The position numbers and the translations under genes are program-made. From Paenibacillus sp. JJ-100 (GTDB lineage: Bacteria; Bacillota; Bacilli; Paenibacillales; Paenibacillaceae), in the NCBI RefSeq assembly GCF_948329825.1, contig NZ_CAOJCM010000002.1, positions 434,001-498,000 of the forward strand: DNA of 64,000 nt. The letters are read 5' to 3'. Position 1 is the stretch's first letter, and each line of letters opens with the position of its first letter. The notes beneath the pieces are model-generated. The model did not search any database. It was not told where the DNA came from and saw nothing but the letters and a program-made list of their open reading frames with translations. Shown here piece by piece: positions 44,992 through 54,325 of this stretch.

Positions 44992-45676
44992 CCCACACGG
45001 TGGTTATCATCGCTGCCGATTCAGGTGATACTTTGTTTAGCTTCTCACGGAGACGCTTCACATGTGTATCGACGGTACGAAGATCACCAAAAAATTCATA
45101 GTTCCATACGTCCTTTAGCAGCTCTTCTCTAGAGAAAACTTTGTCAGGCGAAGTTGCAAGATAGTGTAACAACTCGTACTCTTTAGGCGTTAAACTGATC
45201 TCTTCACCACCTGCTGTCACTCGGTGAGCATCATGTTCAATAACCAGATGCGGAAACACAATGTTATTACTAGAGTTACTTTCTTTGGAAAGATATGCCG
45301 TTGCAGAAGAACGACGCAAAATGGCCTTCACCCGGTAAATCACTTCACGAGGACTAAATGGCTTTACTACATAATCATCTGCACCTACTTCAAAACCTTG
45401 TACTCGATTAATCTCTTCCCCTTTTGCCGTGAGCATAAGAACAGGGGTAGACTTCACCTGACGGAGACGAGTACACACTTCAACGCCATCCATTCCTGGA
45501 AGCATGACATCTAGCAAGATCAAACCATAATCTCCAGCCGTCGCTTTACGAAGTGCCGTTTCTCCATCCTCCGCTTCATCAATTTCAAAACCTTCTTTTT
45601 CAAGATACATTTTAAGTAGTCTGCGGATTCTCTCTTCATCATCCACAACCAATATGCGATTTTCATGTTCTGACAT
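44960..45676 (-). CDS. resD: Response regulator ResD
   Basis: OmpR-type regulator of aerobic and anaerobic respiration genes. 238 residues: receiver (about 5-118) with acidic pocket VVDDEER, phosphoacceptor Asp in LLDVMLPGMDG, Thr in MLTAK and Lys in VKPFSPRE. The winged-helix DNA-binding domain (about 140-236) has SLTPKEYELLHYLA and RTVDTHVKRLREKL. ATG at 45676 has AAAGGGG at 10 nt. A gap of about 140 nt separates it from resC. Confidence 0.95.
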   Translation of the reverse strand: MSEHENRILVVDDEERIRRLLKMYLEKEGFEIDEAEDGETALRKATAGDYGLILLDVMLPGMDGVEVCTRLRQVKSTPVLMLTAKGEEINRVQGFEVGADDYVVKPFSPREVIYRVKAILRRSSATAYLSKESNSSNNIVFPHLVIEHDAHRVTAGGEEISLTPKEYELLHYLATSPDKVFSREELLKDVWNYEFFGDLRTVDTHVKRLREKLNKVSPESAAMITTVWGVGYKLEVPK

Positions 45677-45817
45677 GCCACTCAAGCCCCTTTACAATAC
45701 TCCTCATCATTCTATTATGTTCCTTTTTTACGAACAATATTTGAATCCCCCCGTTGTAAAAGGGAAATCTCATAAATTTATCGTTATTTTGCCTGCCAAT
45801 TACACCGAATTCCTTAA

Positions 45818-47080
45818 TCATTCTACTCCAGCATAGGAATGTAATCCCGAGATAATCAAATTCACACCAACCAGTGTAAACATGACAACTAAGAAGCCCA
45901 GTACAGCGAGCCAAGCAGACTTCTGACCCTTCCATTCTTTAGATAAACGCAGGTGCAGGTACACACTATAATACAACCATGTAATCAATGCCCACACTTC
46001 TTTGGGATCCCAGCCCCAGAAACGGCTCCAAGCAATCTGTGCCCAAACCATAGCGAAAATGAGAGCTCCTAGTGTAAATATAGGGAATCCGATCGCAATG
46101 GCCCGATAACTGATCTCATCAAGGTCATCAGCATCTATGCCATTCATCATAGGCTGTAATACTTGTCCAAGCGGTCTGCGTACAATTAAACGAATTATTC
46201 CATATAGAATCATACCTGTGATGATTGACCAGACCACCGTATTTAGCTTGCGCCCGGCATTAACTCCGTTCATCCAAGAAGGCGTTTCAAGTAAAGGTTC
46301 TTTCATTCCGAGAAATGGTTTCATGCTCTCCACTTCGCTATTATATGGAGCAAAAATAGGAGGCATACGATAAATCACTTTCTCTATTGTACTATTTTCC
46401 TCTCCCTTTGTGTCAATGCTAACTGTTTTCTGCACGAAAACGGCTTCATATCCAGCAGAACGGAAGGCAAACACAGTTCCGAGGAATGCGATCACCACGA
46501 CAATCGTAATCAATGTGAATTCCACCCATCCACGTTGACGACGAGAGGACTTATCTTTTCCACTGAAGTCTACCGTACGAAGAAGATACATAAATCCAGC
46601 TGCAAAACCAACAGCGAAAAACGCTTCACCCAATGCTGCTAGTGTAACGTGAATTTTCAACCAAATGGAGCGTAACGCTGACGTTAACGGTTGAACTTCC
46701 TGGGGAAACACGGCCGCATAAGCCATAATTATAATCGTCAATGGGAGTGCAAACAAGCCTAGAAGAGATTTTCGATAAATGGCGTAGACGACAATAAATG
46801 CAACCATAATCATCATGGACAAAAAGGACATAAACTCGTACATATTACTTACCGGAATATGGCCTGCTCCTACCCAACGGGTTATGAAGAAAACAAAATG
46901 TGCAATTAATGCAATTGTCGAAGCGATGAAGGCAAACTTACCCCAACGATTCATATGGTCAATCGGATCACGGTTACTCCATTTCTTGCCCATTACAGCA
47001 ATGGCATATAACACAAACGAAGCACAATACAGAAAAAAAGATACTATAAATGCATCTCCACTGAAATCCAGTATATTCAT
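45818..47080 (-). CDS. resC: Cytochrome c biogenesis protein ResC (CcsA/CcsB heme handler)
   Basis: Membrane part of the system II haem delivery complex that attaches haem to apocytochrome c outside the membrane. 420 residues, about eight or more helices. The haem-handling tryptophan-rich motif is WGWDPKEVWALITWLYY (about 354-370), with conserved histidines IALIAHFVFF, WLKIHVTLA and VYLHLRL. The start overlaps the resB stop by 4 nt, so the two partners are coupled. Confidence 0.95.
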   Translation of the reverse strand: MNILDFSGDAFIVSFFLYCASFVLYAIAVMGKKWSNRDPIDHMNRWGKFAFIASTIALIAHFVFFITRWVGAGHIPVSNMYEFMSFLSMMIMVAFIVVYAIYRKSLLGLFALPLTIIIMAYAAVFPQEVQPLTSALRSIWLKIHVTLAALGEAFFAVGFAAGFMYLLRTVDFSGKDKSSRRQRGWVEFTLITIVVVIAFLGTVFAFRSAGYEAVFVQKTVSIDTKGEENSTIEKVIYRMPPIFAPYNSEVESMKPFLGMKEPLLETPSWMNGVNAGRKLNTVVWSIITGMILYGIIRLIVRRPLGQVLQPMMNGIDADDLDEISYRAIAIGFPIFTLGALIFAMVWAQIAWSRFWGWDPKEVWALITWLYYSVYLHLRLSKEWKGQKSAWLAVLGFLVVMFTLVGVNLIISGLHSYAGVE

Positions 47081-48750
47081 GCTTGATTCCCCCCGTTATC
47101 CAACGACTTCTCATCCACTTCAAGATCCATTTGTTTCAAAATGCTAGCAACTTCACGTCTGAAACCAAACCAGTTTTTGTTGGTATGTCCGCCGAGTGCG
47201 ATCTGCTCATCATCAAATCGAATCCATACGCGGCGATGATGCCAATAGAAACCCATCACAAGACCCAACATGACAATGCCAGCACCTACCCAGACAAAAG
47301 GCATTGCTTTATCTACGCGTATATTCAGGTAACTTACTGATTGAATAAGGTCTACCTTATCCATACTATCTACCTCTAGCTGCAAAGGAAGATCCCCACC
47401 AACAAGTTGGCGGTTGATTTCATCCTGCTGAAAGTGCTGTTTGTCGATTTGTTTGGCAAAATACAAATATTGAATCCCTTGTTCAGGTAGATCTGGACCT
47501 TCTATATGAAAGAGAAATGCAGGAGCATTGGGTGAGGGCGATTTAGATTTCGGCTTTCCCTCATCGTCCAGCGCAAAATCCATAAATTTTTCCTTAACTG
47601 TTAGTTGATAAGGCCCTGCTTCAAAGGAACGCTGCGTATCCATCATATCGATCTTGATAGATCCATATACTTCTCCTGTCTTTGTATTGACTAGATCCGG
47701 TGTAACCGAGCGAATGGTCGGCGTGAGATCATAATCAAATTGATATGCCTTCAGACCTTCGTAATTAAGCGGATGATTCACCTGAACATCGTGTCTTGCA
47801 ACCTCAGCAAGTTGAGGTTTTTTCGAGGGATCCGAGCAATCAGCCTTACATTCGTACAAAACAACCTTGGTTTCAAACAGTTTGGGAATAGTTTTATTCA
47901 AGTCTTTGAAGTGCTCTGGCACTTCATCTTGACTATAAAACTCCACAGTAAACTTCTCGTTTTTTAAATACATGGAAGTGTTCGGAATTTTCTTAATTTC
48001 CCCTTCTGGAAAAGCAACGTGTTCGTCAAGGTTCAAACCTGGAAGTCCGCGGGCCAGTACAGCTAATAGAAAAATAATGAGTCCAATATGAATCACATAG
48101 GGGCCCCAACGGCTGAAACGCTGCTTCTCGGCAAACAATGCATCCCCCTGCGTATAAACACGATAATGCTTTTTTCGAAATGGCGTAACCGCTTTCTTAA
48201 TCCACTCTTCTGGTGCCTCGTTCACAGATCCTTGATAGACAAGACGCTGCCTCGTCAGGAATTGCAGATGTTTTCGTATGCGCACTTTATGTAGTGCTTT
48301 ATACAGCGGAAGGACACGATCCAGACTACAAATTACAAGCGAAGCCCCGATCATCACTAGCAGTAGAATAAACCACCAGGATTCATATGTATGGGACAGT
48401 CCGAGAAGATAATAAATATGGCCAAATTGACCGTAGGTTTCTTTGTAATAAACGGAAGGATCAATGTTCAGAAACGTACTCTCTTGAGGGTAAATCGTAC
48501 CCAGTATTGAACCAATGAGAGTAATAACGATCATATAAACTGCAATTTTCACGGATGAGAAAAAGTTCCATATCCGATCAATGATATTGGGATTACTGCG
48601 TTGTGAACGCCGTGCCATCCCATCATAACGCATCTCCAGCACTTCGTTTGACTGAGCATCATTCTCCAGCAGCGGCTTGCCACAGGCTTCACATAATACC
48701 GTTCCTACGGGATTTTGATGACCACACTCACATTTCGTATTTTGAAACAC
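47077..48750 (-). CDS. resB: Cytochrome c biogenesis protein ResB with N-terminal zinc ribbon
   Basis: System II partner of ResC (Ccs1/ResB). 557 residues. An N-terminal cytosolic extension holds C-x-C-x(10)-C-x2-C (residues 7-24, KCECGHQNP and LCEACGKP), a zinc-ribbon pattern, followed by a linker to the first membrane helix at about 66. More helices lie near 125 and 215, with a large outside domain (about 240-490) and a last helix VGAGIVMLGLVMGFYW. The GTG start has AGGAGGTC upstream. The ribbon is an addition to the basic ResB layout. Confidence 0.93.
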   Translation of the reverse strand: MFQNTKCECGHQNPVGTVLCEACGKPLLENDAQSNEVLEMRYDGMARRSQRSNPNIIDRIWNFFSSVKIAVYMIVITLIGSILGTIYPQESTFLNIDPSVYYKETYGQFGHIYYLLGLSHTYESWWFILLLVMIGASLVICSLDRVLPLYKALHKVRIRKHLQFLTRQRLVYQGSVNEAPEEWIKKAVTPFRKKHYRVYTQGDALFAEKQRFSRWGPYVIHIGLIIFLLAVLARGLPGLNLDEHVAFPEGEIKKIPNTSMYLKNEKFTVEFYSQDEVPEHFKDLNKTIPKLFETKVVLYECKADCSDPSKKPQLAEVARHDVQVNHPLNYEGLKAYQFDYDLTPTIRSVTPDLVNTKTGEVYGSIKIDMMDTQRSFEAGPYQLTVKEKFMDFALDDEGKPKSKSPSPNAPAFLFHIEGPDLPEQGIQYLYFAKQIDKQHFQQDEINRQLVGGDLPLQLEVDSMDKVDLIQSVSYLNIRVDKAMPFVWVGAGIVMLGLVMGFYWHHRRVWIRFDDEQIALGGHTNKNWFGFRREVASILKQMDLEVDEKSLDNGGNQA

Positions 48751-48764
48751 GAATAGACCTCCTG

Positions 48765-49292
48765 TCAGGGCTGCTTCGCCAGTTGTGAGATTTGAGTGTC
48801 AAGTGTGTCTAAATCCAATTGTCCGATATGAATTGTGGAGATCTTACCCGTTTCAGATACAAAAAACGTGGTTGGCATTGGAGAAATTCCATACTCTCGA
48901 ACTGAGTTTTTCTCCCGGTCTAGCATAATCGGGAACGTTACACCCACCTGCCGCACAAAATTCTCTACCGTCATCTGATCTTCTCCAACGTTAATTCCAA
49001 CAAATTGGACACCTTTATCTTTCCATTTGTCAGCCTGCGCCTGAAGTGCAGGCATCTCTTTCACACAAGGCTCACACCATGTGCCCCAGAAATTGATAAC
49101 CATCGCTTTGCCTTTATACTCATCAGCCGTGTGAACTTGCCCATCCAGGCCCAGCAGTTCAAAAGAAGGGGCTTGATCCCCTTCTTTTGGCTTGCCATTT
49201 GATCCGGATACCGATGTCGTTATCGCGTATCCGCCCAACACCAGGATCAAACACAAAATAACGATTTGCACCGTTCTTCTTGATTTCCCCAT
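48765..49292 (-). CDS. resA: Thiol-disulfide oxidoreductase ResA
   Basis: Membrane-tethered thioredoxin-like protein that reduces the haem-binding cysteines of apocytochrome c on the outer face. 175 residues: one N-terminal helix (about 6-28) and a thioredoxin fold with active site WGTWCEPC (CxxC, about 70-77) and the ResA-type glutamate nearby (KEMPAL). cis-Pro region is PMPTTFFV. AAAAGGGGAG lies upstream. First gene of resABC, with candidate ResD boxes before it. Confidence 0.95.
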   Translation of the reverse strand: MGKSRRTVQIVILCLILVLGGYAITTSVSGSNGKPKEGDQAPSFELLGLDGQVHTADEYKGKAMVINFWGTWCEPCVKEMPALQAQADKWKDKGVQFVGINVGEDQMTVENFVRQVGVTFPIMLDREKNSVREYGISPMPTTFFVSETGKISTIHIGQLDLDTLDTQISQLAKQP

Positions 49293-49335
49293 TGTGCTGC
49301 TCCCCTTTTATGTGACGATTTCATTTGTTTCCTGT

Positions 49336-49392
49336 TTGTCACAGATAACTGTGAACAACCTATGAACAATTATAGCGAATTTCGTCACAAAA
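49336..49392 (-). promoter_or_regulatory. Candidate resA promoter with ResD-like repeats
   Basis: Minus strand: TTTTGTGACG (49392-49383), TATAAT (49374-49369), then two adjacent 11-nt direct repeats TTGTTCATAGG and TTGTTCACAGT (49369-49348) and an inverted TTGTCACAG. TTTTGTGAC resembles the ResD consensus (TTTGTGAAT). Spacing to the -10 is not classic. Unproven. Confidence 0.35.
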
Positions 49393-49427
49393 TTGCGGCG
49401 GTTTTATGAAAATTATGTGTCCTCACA

Positions 49428-50177
49428 TTACCTTTTTTTCATTTTTTTGGCGGGTTCCGATTTCGCAAGTGTAATCAGATTGTTAACTTCCTCTTTGGTT
49501 AGGTGACGCGTCAGTCCACGCTTCAGATTTTGTAGCAAAATGCCACCAAACGAAATCCGTTTCAGTCGTGTTACTGGATGGTTGATTGCCTCAAACATAC
49601 GTCTTACCTGACGGTTCCGTCCCTCATAGATCGTAATGGAAATCACAGCCTCATTGCCTGCAGTATCCACATCTTTGTATTCAATTTCCGCTGGCGCTGT
49701 CATACCATCCTCAAGCATAATTCCATTTTTGAGTTTGTCCAGTTCCGTACCATGGGGTATCCCTTTAACGGTCGCTAAATACGTTTTCGGTACGTGATGC
49801 TTCGGGTGGGTCAGCAGATGGGCGAATTCACCATCATTGGTCAGAATGAGCAGCCCTTCTGTATCATAATCGAGACGCCCTACCGGATAGACACGTTCCT
49901 TAACACCCTTCAAATAATCGGAAACAATTTTTCGACCTTCCGGGTCGGATGCACTTGTGATAACCCCTTTGGGTTTGTTCAGCATCAAATACACTTTCTT
50001 CTCACTACGGACCGGTTTTCCATTGACCGTAATCATATCCTCTTCGGGGTTTGCTTTCGTACCCAGTTCGGTTACGACCTCCCCGTTAACTTCCACTTTG
50101 CCGGACAGGATCAGTTCCTCACTCTTGCGGCGGGATGCAATACCTGCCTGTGCAATAATTTTTTGTAATCTTTCCAT
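49428..50177 (-). CDS. rluB: 23S rRNA pseudouridine synthase B
   Basis: Makes a pseudouridine in 23S rRNA helix 89 (RluB/RsuA family). 249 residues: S4 RNA-binding domain (about 1-60, LQKIIAQAGIASRRKSEELI) and catalytic domain with GRLDYDTEGLLILTNDG, where the Asp of RLDYDTEG is catalytic, and EGRNRQVRRMFEAINHPV. The Lys-rich C-terminus is typical. Start taken as the ATG at 50177, 11 nt after GAGGTG; one three codons earlier is possible. Lies between the spm cluster and resA as in Bacillus. Confidence 0.95.
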   Translation of the reverse strand: MERLQKIIAQAGIASRRKSEELILSGKVEVNGEVVTELGTKANPEEDMITVNGKPVRSEKKVYLMLNKPKGVITSASDPEGRKIVSDYLKGVKERVYPVGRLDYDTEGLLILTNDGEFAHLLTHPKHHVPKTYLATVKGIPHGTELDKLKNGIMLEDGMTAPAEIEYKDVDTAGNEAVISITIYEGRNRQVRRMFEAINHPVTRLKRISFGGILLQNLKRGLTRHLTKEEVNNLITLAKSEPAKKMKKR

Positions 50178-50399
50178 GTTTGTCATGTCACCTCACACTA
50201 ATGATACCCATCCGACCAGGAAATCACAAGGATTATCCAATGTTTTTATGAACAGGCAGTCATGATTGCCGAATTATCTGTTTGAGGCATAGGTACTGGA
50301 TCGCTTAGAGACAAAAAAAGCTTACCGATGCCACGTCCATTTTCGTTCGGACCACGCAAAGGTAAACTTTCTTTGTATACATCGTTTATAAAGATTACA

Positions 50400-51218
50400 T
50401 TAGCTTGAAACTTTGCCTTCAACTGCAATCGGTTTTTTCTGCGGAGACCCAGCTTCTTTCACAAAATCCTGCAATGTTTTAGAAGTAATGAAATAGGTCC
50501 GTCCATTGTATACAAACGTCATCATACCAATTACCTGATAATTTTGATCAAGTACTGGTCCTCCTGAATTGCCTTGTGCCACTGCTTTTACAATGTTGCC
50601 TACGCCTGCTTTCCCATGAACATCTACTGCGTGTGAGCTATACACTCTGCTTTTTGCTATCGTATTGTATGTCTCAGGTAGATCATCATCCAAAATTAAT
50701 AGATTTCCAGATGGATTTTTGGGAAAACCAATTGTGTAGACCGGTTGATTATCTCTAGCATTAGCGAATTTCACAGGTTTAGCGTCAATCGGCTTGTCCA
50801 GCTTGAGCAAGGCCATATCCGTTACGGGATCTGTTTTGATAATTTTCGCTTTGACAACCTGATTGAGTGCACCTGGACTCGCCACAGTCAATGTTCCTTT
50901 ATCACCGTCAGAAATCTCGGCGTAACTTTGAACAACATGGTAATTGGTCAGCACTTCATCAGGGGATATTAAGATCGATGTCCCTACATCATAAAAAATT
51001 TTATCCGGCTCATCTGCTTTAATCAAACGTACATTCACAACTGGGAAAGAATCCGCAGTAATCGCCATCTGAGCACGTAATGTCTTGTCAAAATTACCAG
51101 TGAAGTGTATCGTCTGTTCAGCCTGAGCAGCCGCTAGTCCTGACGAACCTGTTATTAAAGTCAGGGCAAGTATACCTGTTAATCCGTAACGGAGTATCTG
51201 TTTGCAATTCATCTTCAT
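50400..51218 (-). CDS. Secreted trypsin-like serine protease
   Basis: 272 residues with a signal peptide (about 1-32; cleavage after AAAQA likely) and a chymotrypsin-fold domain. The triad is visible as His in LTNYHVV, Asp in TDMALLKLD and Ser in QGNSGGPVLD. No PDZ domain or membrane anchor follows, so it is shorter than HtrA proteins and probably released. GGGAGGAGAG precedes the start. It is inserted between spmB and rluB; Bacillus has no such protease at this place. The target is unknown. Confidence 0.88.
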   Translation of the reverse strand: MKMNCKQILRYGLTGILALTLITGSSGLAAAQAEQTIHFTGNFDKTLRAQMAITADSFPVVNVRLIKADEPDKIFYDVGTSILISPDEVLTNYHVVQSYAEISDGDKGTLTVASPGALNQVVKAKIIKTDPVTDMALLKLDKPIDAKPVKFANARDNQPVYTIGFPKNPSGNLLILDDDLPETYNTIAKSRVYSSHAVDVHGKAGVGNIVKAVAQGNSGGPVLDQNYQVIGMMTFVYNGRTYFITSKTLQDFVKEAGSPQKKPIAVEGKVSS

Positions 51219-51284
51219 GTTTTAACTCTCCTCCCGGTTACCATTCTAGCATAACTGATATATCGGAAGGAAAGGCGCTTTTAT

Positions 51285-51818
51285 TTAACCAAAAACGATC
51301 AAACAAATAGCTAGTGCAGCAATGAATCCAACAACGTCTGAAAACAACCCGACTTTGAGTGCATAACGGCCATTCCGTATACCTACTGCTCCAAAATAAA
51401 CCGTCAAGACATATAACGTTGTGTCTGTACTGCCCTGAATCGTTGAAGCCATACGACCAATCATAGAATCAGGACCATATGTTTTTATTAGATCGGTGGT
51501 AAAAGCTAATGAGCCTGTGCCGGTTAACGGACGTAGGATGCCCAGGGGGAGAACTTCTCCTGGAACTCCCATCCAGGAGACAAGGGGAGCGATCAGACTT
51601 ATAACATAATCCAAAGCTCCCGATGCACGGAAGACACTAATAGCAACCATCATCCCGACAAGATGTGGAATGATGCTGATTGCGGTGGAGAAGCCATCCT
51701 TGGCCCCATCAACAAAAGATTCGTAGACTGGAACCTTTTTGGTAAACGCATATAATGGAACAAACGCGATAATAACCGGTATGGCCCAGACGGAAATCCA
51801 GTTAATGAAGGTTAACAA
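51285..51818 (-). CDS. spmB: Spore maturation protein B
   Basis: Membrane protein needed for spore core dehydration. 177 residues with about five hydrophobic segments and the nucleoside-recognition/gate pattern: GAKDGFSTAISIIPHLVGMM (about 38-57) and LRPLTGTGSLAFTTDLIKTYGPDS (split by a helix turn). TTG start with AAAGGATG upstream. It pairs with SpmA, encoded just upstream (50-nt gap). Expected in the mother cell with dacB. Confidence 0.95.
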   Translation of the reverse strand: MLTFINWISVWAIPVIIAFVPLYAFTKKVPVYESFVDGAKDGFSTAISIIPHLVGMMVAISVFRASGALDYVISLIAPLVSWMGVPGEVLPLGILRPLTGTGSLAFTTDLIKTYGPDSMIGRMASTIQGSTDTTLYVLTVYFGAVGIRNGRYALKVGLFSDVVGFIAALAICLIVFG

Positions 51819-51867
51819 GGTTACTCATCCTTTCATGCTAGGATTACCGCTCTGGTTTTATTTGCGG

Positions 51868-52452
51868 TCATCTGCGGAGGGTTCTGCTTCGATACCAGCG
51901 ATCTGCCATAATGGCAGCAAGTGTAGCAATAATAGTAGCCATTAGCGTTGTCCCTACAATCTCTGTGGCGTTCGCAGAGTGATAGTTCAACCTGATTGCA
52001 ATCAGCGTTGTTGGAATAATCGTTATACTGGCTGTATTCAATGCCAGCAGAGTACACATCGCTGGCGAAGCTGTTTGTTTGTCAGGATTCAGCTCTTGCA
52101 GCTGTTGCATAGCCTTGATCCCCATTGGTGTAGCTGCGTTCCCTAGTCCGAGCAAATTTGCACTCATGTTGGACAAGATATACCCCATGGCTGGGTGATT
52201 TTTCGGAACGTCGGGAAACAGAAATCCAACAACAGGTCCCAGTAACTTCGCAATCCGTCCAAGTAAACCGGCATCTTCCGCCACTTTCATCATTCCCATC
52301 CAGAATACGAGCACACTGATCAGACCAAAACATACCGTCACACCCGTCGCCGCACCATCGAATGCTGCCTGGGTGACGACTTCAATTTTCCCGTTAAATG
52401 CTGCAAAAGCAAACCCGCTCAAGATCATCATGAGCCAGATCAGATTAATCAT
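51868..52452 (-). CDS. spmA: Spore maturation protein A
   Basis: Partner of SpmB in spore core dehydration. 194 residues from the ATG at 52452 (MINLIWLMMILSG), which follows GGAGGAATGATGCA. Conserved motifs: AFDGAATGVTVCFGLISVLVFW, PAMGYILSNMSANLLGLGNAATP and CTLLALNTASITIIPTT, all from the nucleoside-recognition domain family. Position dacB-spmA-spmB is the Bacillus operon. Confidence 0.95.
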   Translation of the reverse strand: MINLIWLMMILSGFAFAAFNGKIEVVTQAAFDGAATGVTVCFGLISVLVFWMGMMKVAEDAGLLGRIAKLLGPVVGFLFPDVPKNHPAMGYILSNMSANLLGLGNAATPMGIKAMQQLQELNPDKQTASPAMCTLLALNTASITIIPTTLIAIRLNYHSANATEIVGTTLMATIIATLAAIMADRWYRSRTLRR

Positions 52453-52509
52453 TGCATCATTCCTCCTCACACCTTGACAGCACTCAAGTCTTTGCCCTTC
52501 TATTTCGAA

Positions 52510-53709
52510 TTAAGGAGATAATAACCGACTCAACACTGTTTTCCATGCTGAAAGCCAAGTTGTCACATCACCGATGCTTCCCAATGCAGCATCTTCAAGT
52601 TTAGGCTCCGGTGGAATATAGCTGCCTTTGTAATACACAGGAATGGAACCGATAGGTTCGTTTCTCAGCTGCATATCAATTCGGCCTGCCAGTCCAAATG
52701 AAGGGTCAGTAGACTGATTAGCCTCCGCCTTTTTAGTGACATCCTGGTTCTTCGTACGATTATCAATTAAAACCAGCTTCTTGGTTAAAGCGTCCTCTTC
52801 TCCTTTGGCGAGAGGGTACTTAAATCCACGTCCCGTTACGAGTTCCATATTCTGCACAGGCTGTTCTCGCCTAGCAATTTCAACCAGTGGAAAATTGTTA
52901 AATCCAAAATCAAGCATCCTTGCGTGATCATTCCAATCATCGCCATCATTAAGGGTCACTGCTGCGAGTTGTTGTCCGTTCCGAGTCGCTGAACTAACAA
53001 GGCATCTGAATGCTTTTTTTGTATATCCGGTTTTCACCCCGTCAGCACCTTCATACAGACCCAGCATTTTATTTTTGTTATGCCAGGAATATTCCCAGCT
53101 TTCATTGGGATTCGGAGCTGATTTATTCTCCGTCGCAACGATGCGTTTGAAAACCGGGTTATGGAGTGCGTAGGCTGTTAACTTTGCCATATCATTAGCT
53201 GTAGAATAATGGCCGTCTGCATCAAGTCCATGAGGATTCATAAAATGGGAGTGTGTCAAACCGATCTGCTCTGCCTTTTTATTCATAAGAAGAACAAAGC
53301 CTTCCTCGGAGCCCCCTATATGCTCAGCGATGGCTGAGGCAGCATCATTACCAGAGCGTAACATCAAACCGTATAGCATATTTTCCAGCGTCATTTCCTC
53401 ACCTAGTTTGAGATAGAGCGAAGATCCCTCTTTGGCAAAAGCGGTTGGGGAAACCTTGACTTTTGCATCTAACTTTCCTTCCTCAATCGCAACGATAGCA
53501 GTCATGATTTTAGTCAAACTTGCGATCCGCAACTCCTTGTCCCCATCCTTGCTATACAGAATTCTCCCTGATGTCACGTCGATAAGGGCTGCACTTTGTG
53601 CATGCGTAGATGGTCCTACAACCGTTGCTTGAACAGTCGGTGTCCCCACGGTAGACAGCAATAATACAGGTAAAATCATTCCTACAATAGCCTTCATTAA
53701 TTTTCCCAT
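52510..53709 (-). CDS. dacB: D-alanyl-D-alanine carboxypeptidase, sporulation type
   Basis: Penicillin-binding protein that trims the peptide stems of spore peptidoglycan. 399 residues with a signal peptide (about 1-28). Active-site motifs: ASLTKIM (SxxK, Ser about 65), RSGNDAA (SxN) and GVKTGYTKKA (KTG). The C-terminal domain ends in an amphipathic stretch, WLSAWKTVLSRLL, typical for membrane attachment. ATG at 53709 has GGAGGA at 6 nt. Named from the linked spmA/spmB; dacF is an alternative by sequence alone. Confidence 0.93.
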   Translation of the reverse strand: MGKLMKAIVGMILPVLLLSTVGTPTVQATVVGPSTHAQSAALIDVTSGRILYSKDGDKELRIASLTKIMTAIVAIEEGKLDAKVKVSPTAFAKEGSSLYLKLGEEMTLENMLYGLMLRSGNDAASAIAEHIGGSEEGFVLLMNKKAEQIGLTHSHFMNPHGLDADGHYSTANDMAKLTAYALHNPVFKRIVATENKSAPNPNESWEYSWHNKNKMLGLYEGADGVKTGYTKKAFRCLVSSATRNGQQLAAVTLNDGDDWNDHARMLDFGFNNFPLVEIARREQPVQNMELVTGRGFKYPLAKGEEDALTKKLVLIDNRTKNQDVTKKAEANQSTDPSFGLAGRIDMQLRNEPIGSIPVYYKGSYIPPEPKLEDAALGSIGDVTTWLSAWKTVLSRLLSP

Positions 53710-53791
53710 CCACATTCCTCCGGGTCCTTGGAATCTTGTACTATCCTATGTTCGGACAATCTGGAGTATGTCCTTCTCCGTTAAAAACATC

Positions 53792-53826
53792 AAAAATCCC
53801 TCTTGCACCGTAGTGCCAGAGGGATT
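53792..53826 (-). terminator. Terminator after ytfJ
   Basis: AATCCCTCTTGCAC/GTGCCAGAGGGATT stem, followed by TTTTTGATGTTTTT on the minus strand. It isolates dacB-spmAB from ytfJ. Confidence 0.88.
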
Positions 53827-53845
53827 AGCAATTTAACCATATATC

Positions 53846-54325
53846 TTAGCTATACGTTGTACGATCCGTCGTCACTCGAACATCATGTTCATGTTCCGTT
53901 GTACCATGATTACGCTGACGGAACATTTCCTGAATACGATCAAGGACATAAGGTGTAGAATCAATCAATTTTTCAAACAAGTGCGTGGAATTATCAAGCG
54001 GCACGATGTGCACACCTTGCTTGCCAACGACTAGAAAAGCGATTGGACGGATGGATACACCACCGCCACTACCGCCACCAAAGGGAGAAGCGACCTTCGC
54101 GGAATGAGCATGTTCCGTTGTGCTCGATGTGCCACTTCCTTTTCCATCACTTACATTAAAATCACTTCCGCCTGCCGCAAAGCCAAATCCAACTTTACTG
54201 ATCGGCAAAATGACGGTACCATCCGGTGTCTCTACAGCATCGCCAACGATTGTATTGACATCCACCATGGCCTTGATATTTTCCATTGCTGTTTCCATTA
54301 AGCCTTGAATTGGATGATCTGACAT
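53846..54325 (-). CDS. ytfJ: Sporulation protein YtfJ (GerW family)
   Basis: Spore protein needed in Bacillus for L-alanine-type germination. 159 residues: MSDHPIQGLMETAMENIKAMVD at the start, DVNTIVGDAVETPDGTVILPISKVGFGFAAGG as the core (split by turns), a Gly-rich FGGGSGGGVSIRPIAFLVV loop and a charged, variable C-terminus ending in repeats of Thr/Arg/Asp. GGAGGGAATGCAG precedes the ATG. Linked to the DUF2953 gene and scpAB, as ytfI-ytfJ in relatives. Confidence 0.9.
   Translation of the reverse strand: MSDHPIQGLMETAMENIKAMVDVNTIVGDAVETPDGTVILPISKVGFGFAAGGSDFNVSDGKGSGTSSTTEHAHSAKVASPFGGGSGGGVSIRPIAFLVVGKQGVHIVPLDNSTHLFEKLIDSTPYVLDRIQEMFRQRNHGTTEHEHDVRVTTDRTTYS

Noticed and set aside
50246..50428. 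60-residue minus-strand ORF after the secreted protease
   Set aside because: Overlaps the protease 3' end, no ribosome site and no recognisable motif.
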